Assembly (NCBI GenBank): GCA_019456145.1
Contig: VRUL01000017.1
Location: 1 to 64,000, forward strand
Length of the DNA stretch: 64,000 nucleotides
Direction: 5' to 3'
Origin: Planctomycetota bacterium
Lineage (GTDB): Bacteria > Planctomycetota > Phycisphaerae > Sedimentisphaerales > Anaerobacaceae
The position numbers and the translations under genes are program-made. Numbering within the stretch: the first letter of the stretch is position 1; every line of letters begins with the position of its first letter. This document shows, in pieces, positions 62,985-64,000 of the stretch. The notes beneath the pieces are model-generated. The model searched no databases, was not told the DNA's origin, and saw nothing but the letters and a program-made list of their open reading frames with translations.

Positions 62985-63520
62985 ATACCATGTGCCTCCA
63001 GAAACACTGCTTTAGAAAGCTTCTCAAAAAATCCTTGATACATTTCAGGGTCATTAAGTCTCTCGAGTCTACTTATTCGACCATAATTGTCCCAGACAAT
63101 TCGTTGAAAGGTCACACGGACAGATATTCTCTCGACGTTTTCCCCGGCATGGCTCGATATGATCGAAACCCGTATTTTCTGCTTGGTATCATATATAGCC
63201 GGACCACCGCCCATGCCCGCCAATATTGACGCCAAGATCACTTGCCCTGTCTCCGTAGCATCACGGTCTTTTGACGCCACAATTAGGCCTAAATCTGTTT
63301 CACTTTCATCTAAGTTAAACCCAAGGTCCTGAAGAACTCCTGCCGATGCAGACAAAATCTTTTCTTCGGCGGAAGTATCGAACAATCGAGTCTGAAGCCG
63401 CCTATCTTCAAGTGTAGCCGGATTCATACTTAGCGCATCCTTAGGAATGCCACCACAACCTTCAAATATCAGTACAAGAGGCATCAACAGAAAGAAACAT
63501 GAATAATGTACCTTTTTCAT
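62981..63520 (-). CDS. Lipoprotein of unknown function (paralogue 2)
   Basis: A 179-residue lipoprotein with signal peptide and lipobox LIFEGC. It shares the RLFDTS and LQDLGF blocks with the downstream paralogue and has an extra Gly-rich segment (ILASILAGMGGGPAIYD) that may form a membrane-touching loop. It lies 10 bp after the BamE-like gene on the same strand. Confidence 0.8.
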   Translation of the reverse strand: MKKVHYSCFFLLMPLVLIFEGCGGIPKDALSMNPATLEDRRLQTRLFDTSAEEKILSASAGVLQDLGFNLDESETDLGLIVASKDRDATETGQVILASILAGMGGGPAIYDTKQKIRVSIISSHAGENVERISVRVTFQRIVWDNYGRISRLERLNDPEMYQGFFEKLSKAVFLEAHGI

Positions 63521-63530
63521 GAACTAACCC

Positions 63531-63941
63531 TTAAAAGCGTGAGGTGTGATACGCAAAGTCTCGAACTTTTTTGTCCTCATCAAATTTTATAATAACGGTA
63601 AGTGTTCGTTGGCTTTTTGAGGCAGTCCCTGCTGATTGGCCAAGTAAAAGTAAAGTCCAACCGCCTCCAGAAGCAGCAACATCGGTCGCTATTTTGTCGT
63701 AGAGCCACACTTCCCGGCGTTGCTCGTCAGTCGTAATAACGTTGGGTGAGCCGAGGGCCTCCGCCACAGCAGCACTACTCATGCCTACTTTTATTTCTCG
63801 CTGAACAGTACCCACCGTCATCTTATCGCCCTGAAGACCTTTCTGAACTTCTCCAGCGTGATATTCTGCTGAACACCCCAGATTCCCAATAATTATAGCT
63901 CCTGCAAATACCATTAGTAGAATAAGGCGTGATTTTCTCAT
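63531..63941 (-). CDS. BamE/SmpA-like lipoprotein
   Basis: A 136-residue lipoprotein with lipobox GNLGC and a BamE-type fold: VQREIKVGMSSAAVAEALGS and PNVITTDEQRREVWLYDK match the GMxxxxVxxxLGxP...W.Y pattern of the SmpA/OmlA family. In proteobacteria BamE belongs to the outer-membrane beta-barrel assembly machine, but small proteins of this fold also have other roles. GAAAGGAAATAAAT precedes the ATG. It heads the three-lipoprotein operon. Confidence 0.8.
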   Translation of the reverse strand: MRKSRLILLMVFAGAIIIGNLGCSAEYHAGEVQKGLQGDKMTVGTVQREIKVGMSSAAVAEALGSPNVITTDEQRREVWLYDKIATDVAASGGGWTLLLLGQSAGTASKSQRTLTVIIKFDEDKKVRDFAYHTSRF

Positions 63942-64000
63942 ATTTATTTCCTTTCAAAAATTGTCAGTGCTTATTTTCTCCATTCGTTGCTATTCTCTAT

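Overview
The window looks like chromosomal DNA of a planctomycete, most likely class Phycisphaerae. This is an inference from gene content: many Tat-exported Gfo/Idh oxidoreductases, sulfatases and glycoside hydrolases (GH95, GH5, GH172-like), an ECF sigma factor fused into a unit with a large membrane-anchored partner, a relic PEP-CTERM tail, and bacterial housekeeping genes of the split or short type. No rRNA, tRNA, CRISPR array, transposase or phage gene was recognised.

Layout. 1-2300: a truncated membrane-anchored protein, a doubtful small ORF and a secreted protein of unknown function. 2.4-7.2 kb: sugar nucleotidyltransferase, acyl carrier protein, a DRE-TIM aldolase-type synthase and a YifB/ComM ATPase, all on + strand. 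7.2-10.1 kb: a decayed accessory patch with a DUF1573 relic, a previously missable 49-codon gene with its own promoter, and a Tat-exported oxidoreductase flanked by two relics of sialidase/BNR-type C-termini. 10.3-15.1 kb: STAS protein, then gyrB, dciA-like and dnaN on - strand. 15.2-21.5 kb: DUF4139 and von Willebrand A proteins, divergent from a response regulator/histidine kinase pair. 21.5-28.8 kb: enolase, an ECF sigma factor with its membrane partner, a 660-bp intergenic array of three tandem promoter-RNA-terminator units, then psd and pssA (phosphatidylethanolamine synthesis). 29-36.8 kb: PilZ protein, GH95 fucosidase, site-2 protease, aldo/keto reductase, purB, pyrE. 36.8-43.9 kb: the coaB, coaC, rpoZ, gmk, yicC, secG, tpiA, pheA block on - strand, then an MGMT gene and a PH-domain protein. 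44-45.2 kb: two paralogous membrane proteins plus an Xre regulator behind an operator-like promoter. 45.2-53.2 kb: GH5, the cdaA/cdaR (c-di-AMP) operon, cstA and der, and a WYL regulator. 53.4-61.6 kb: a carbohydrate/sulfate-ester locus of exported enzymes. 61.7-64 kb: an AT-rich possible nuclease, a PEP-CTERM relic and a lipoprotein operon.

The most unusual item is the array at 26.4-27.06 kb: three units with a 222-223 bp promoter-to-promoter period, each with an ECF-type promoter (TGTAAC, 16 bp, CGTCTA-like) and a GGCCGA...TCGGCC terminator, lying just downstream of the ECF sigma operon. I read these as a triplicated small-RNA family, possibly under control of that sigma factor. Also notable are a CdaA whose catalytic DGA motif reads DMA, a Tat-exported PLP aminotransferase, and several gene relics that are visible only as short in-frame tails.
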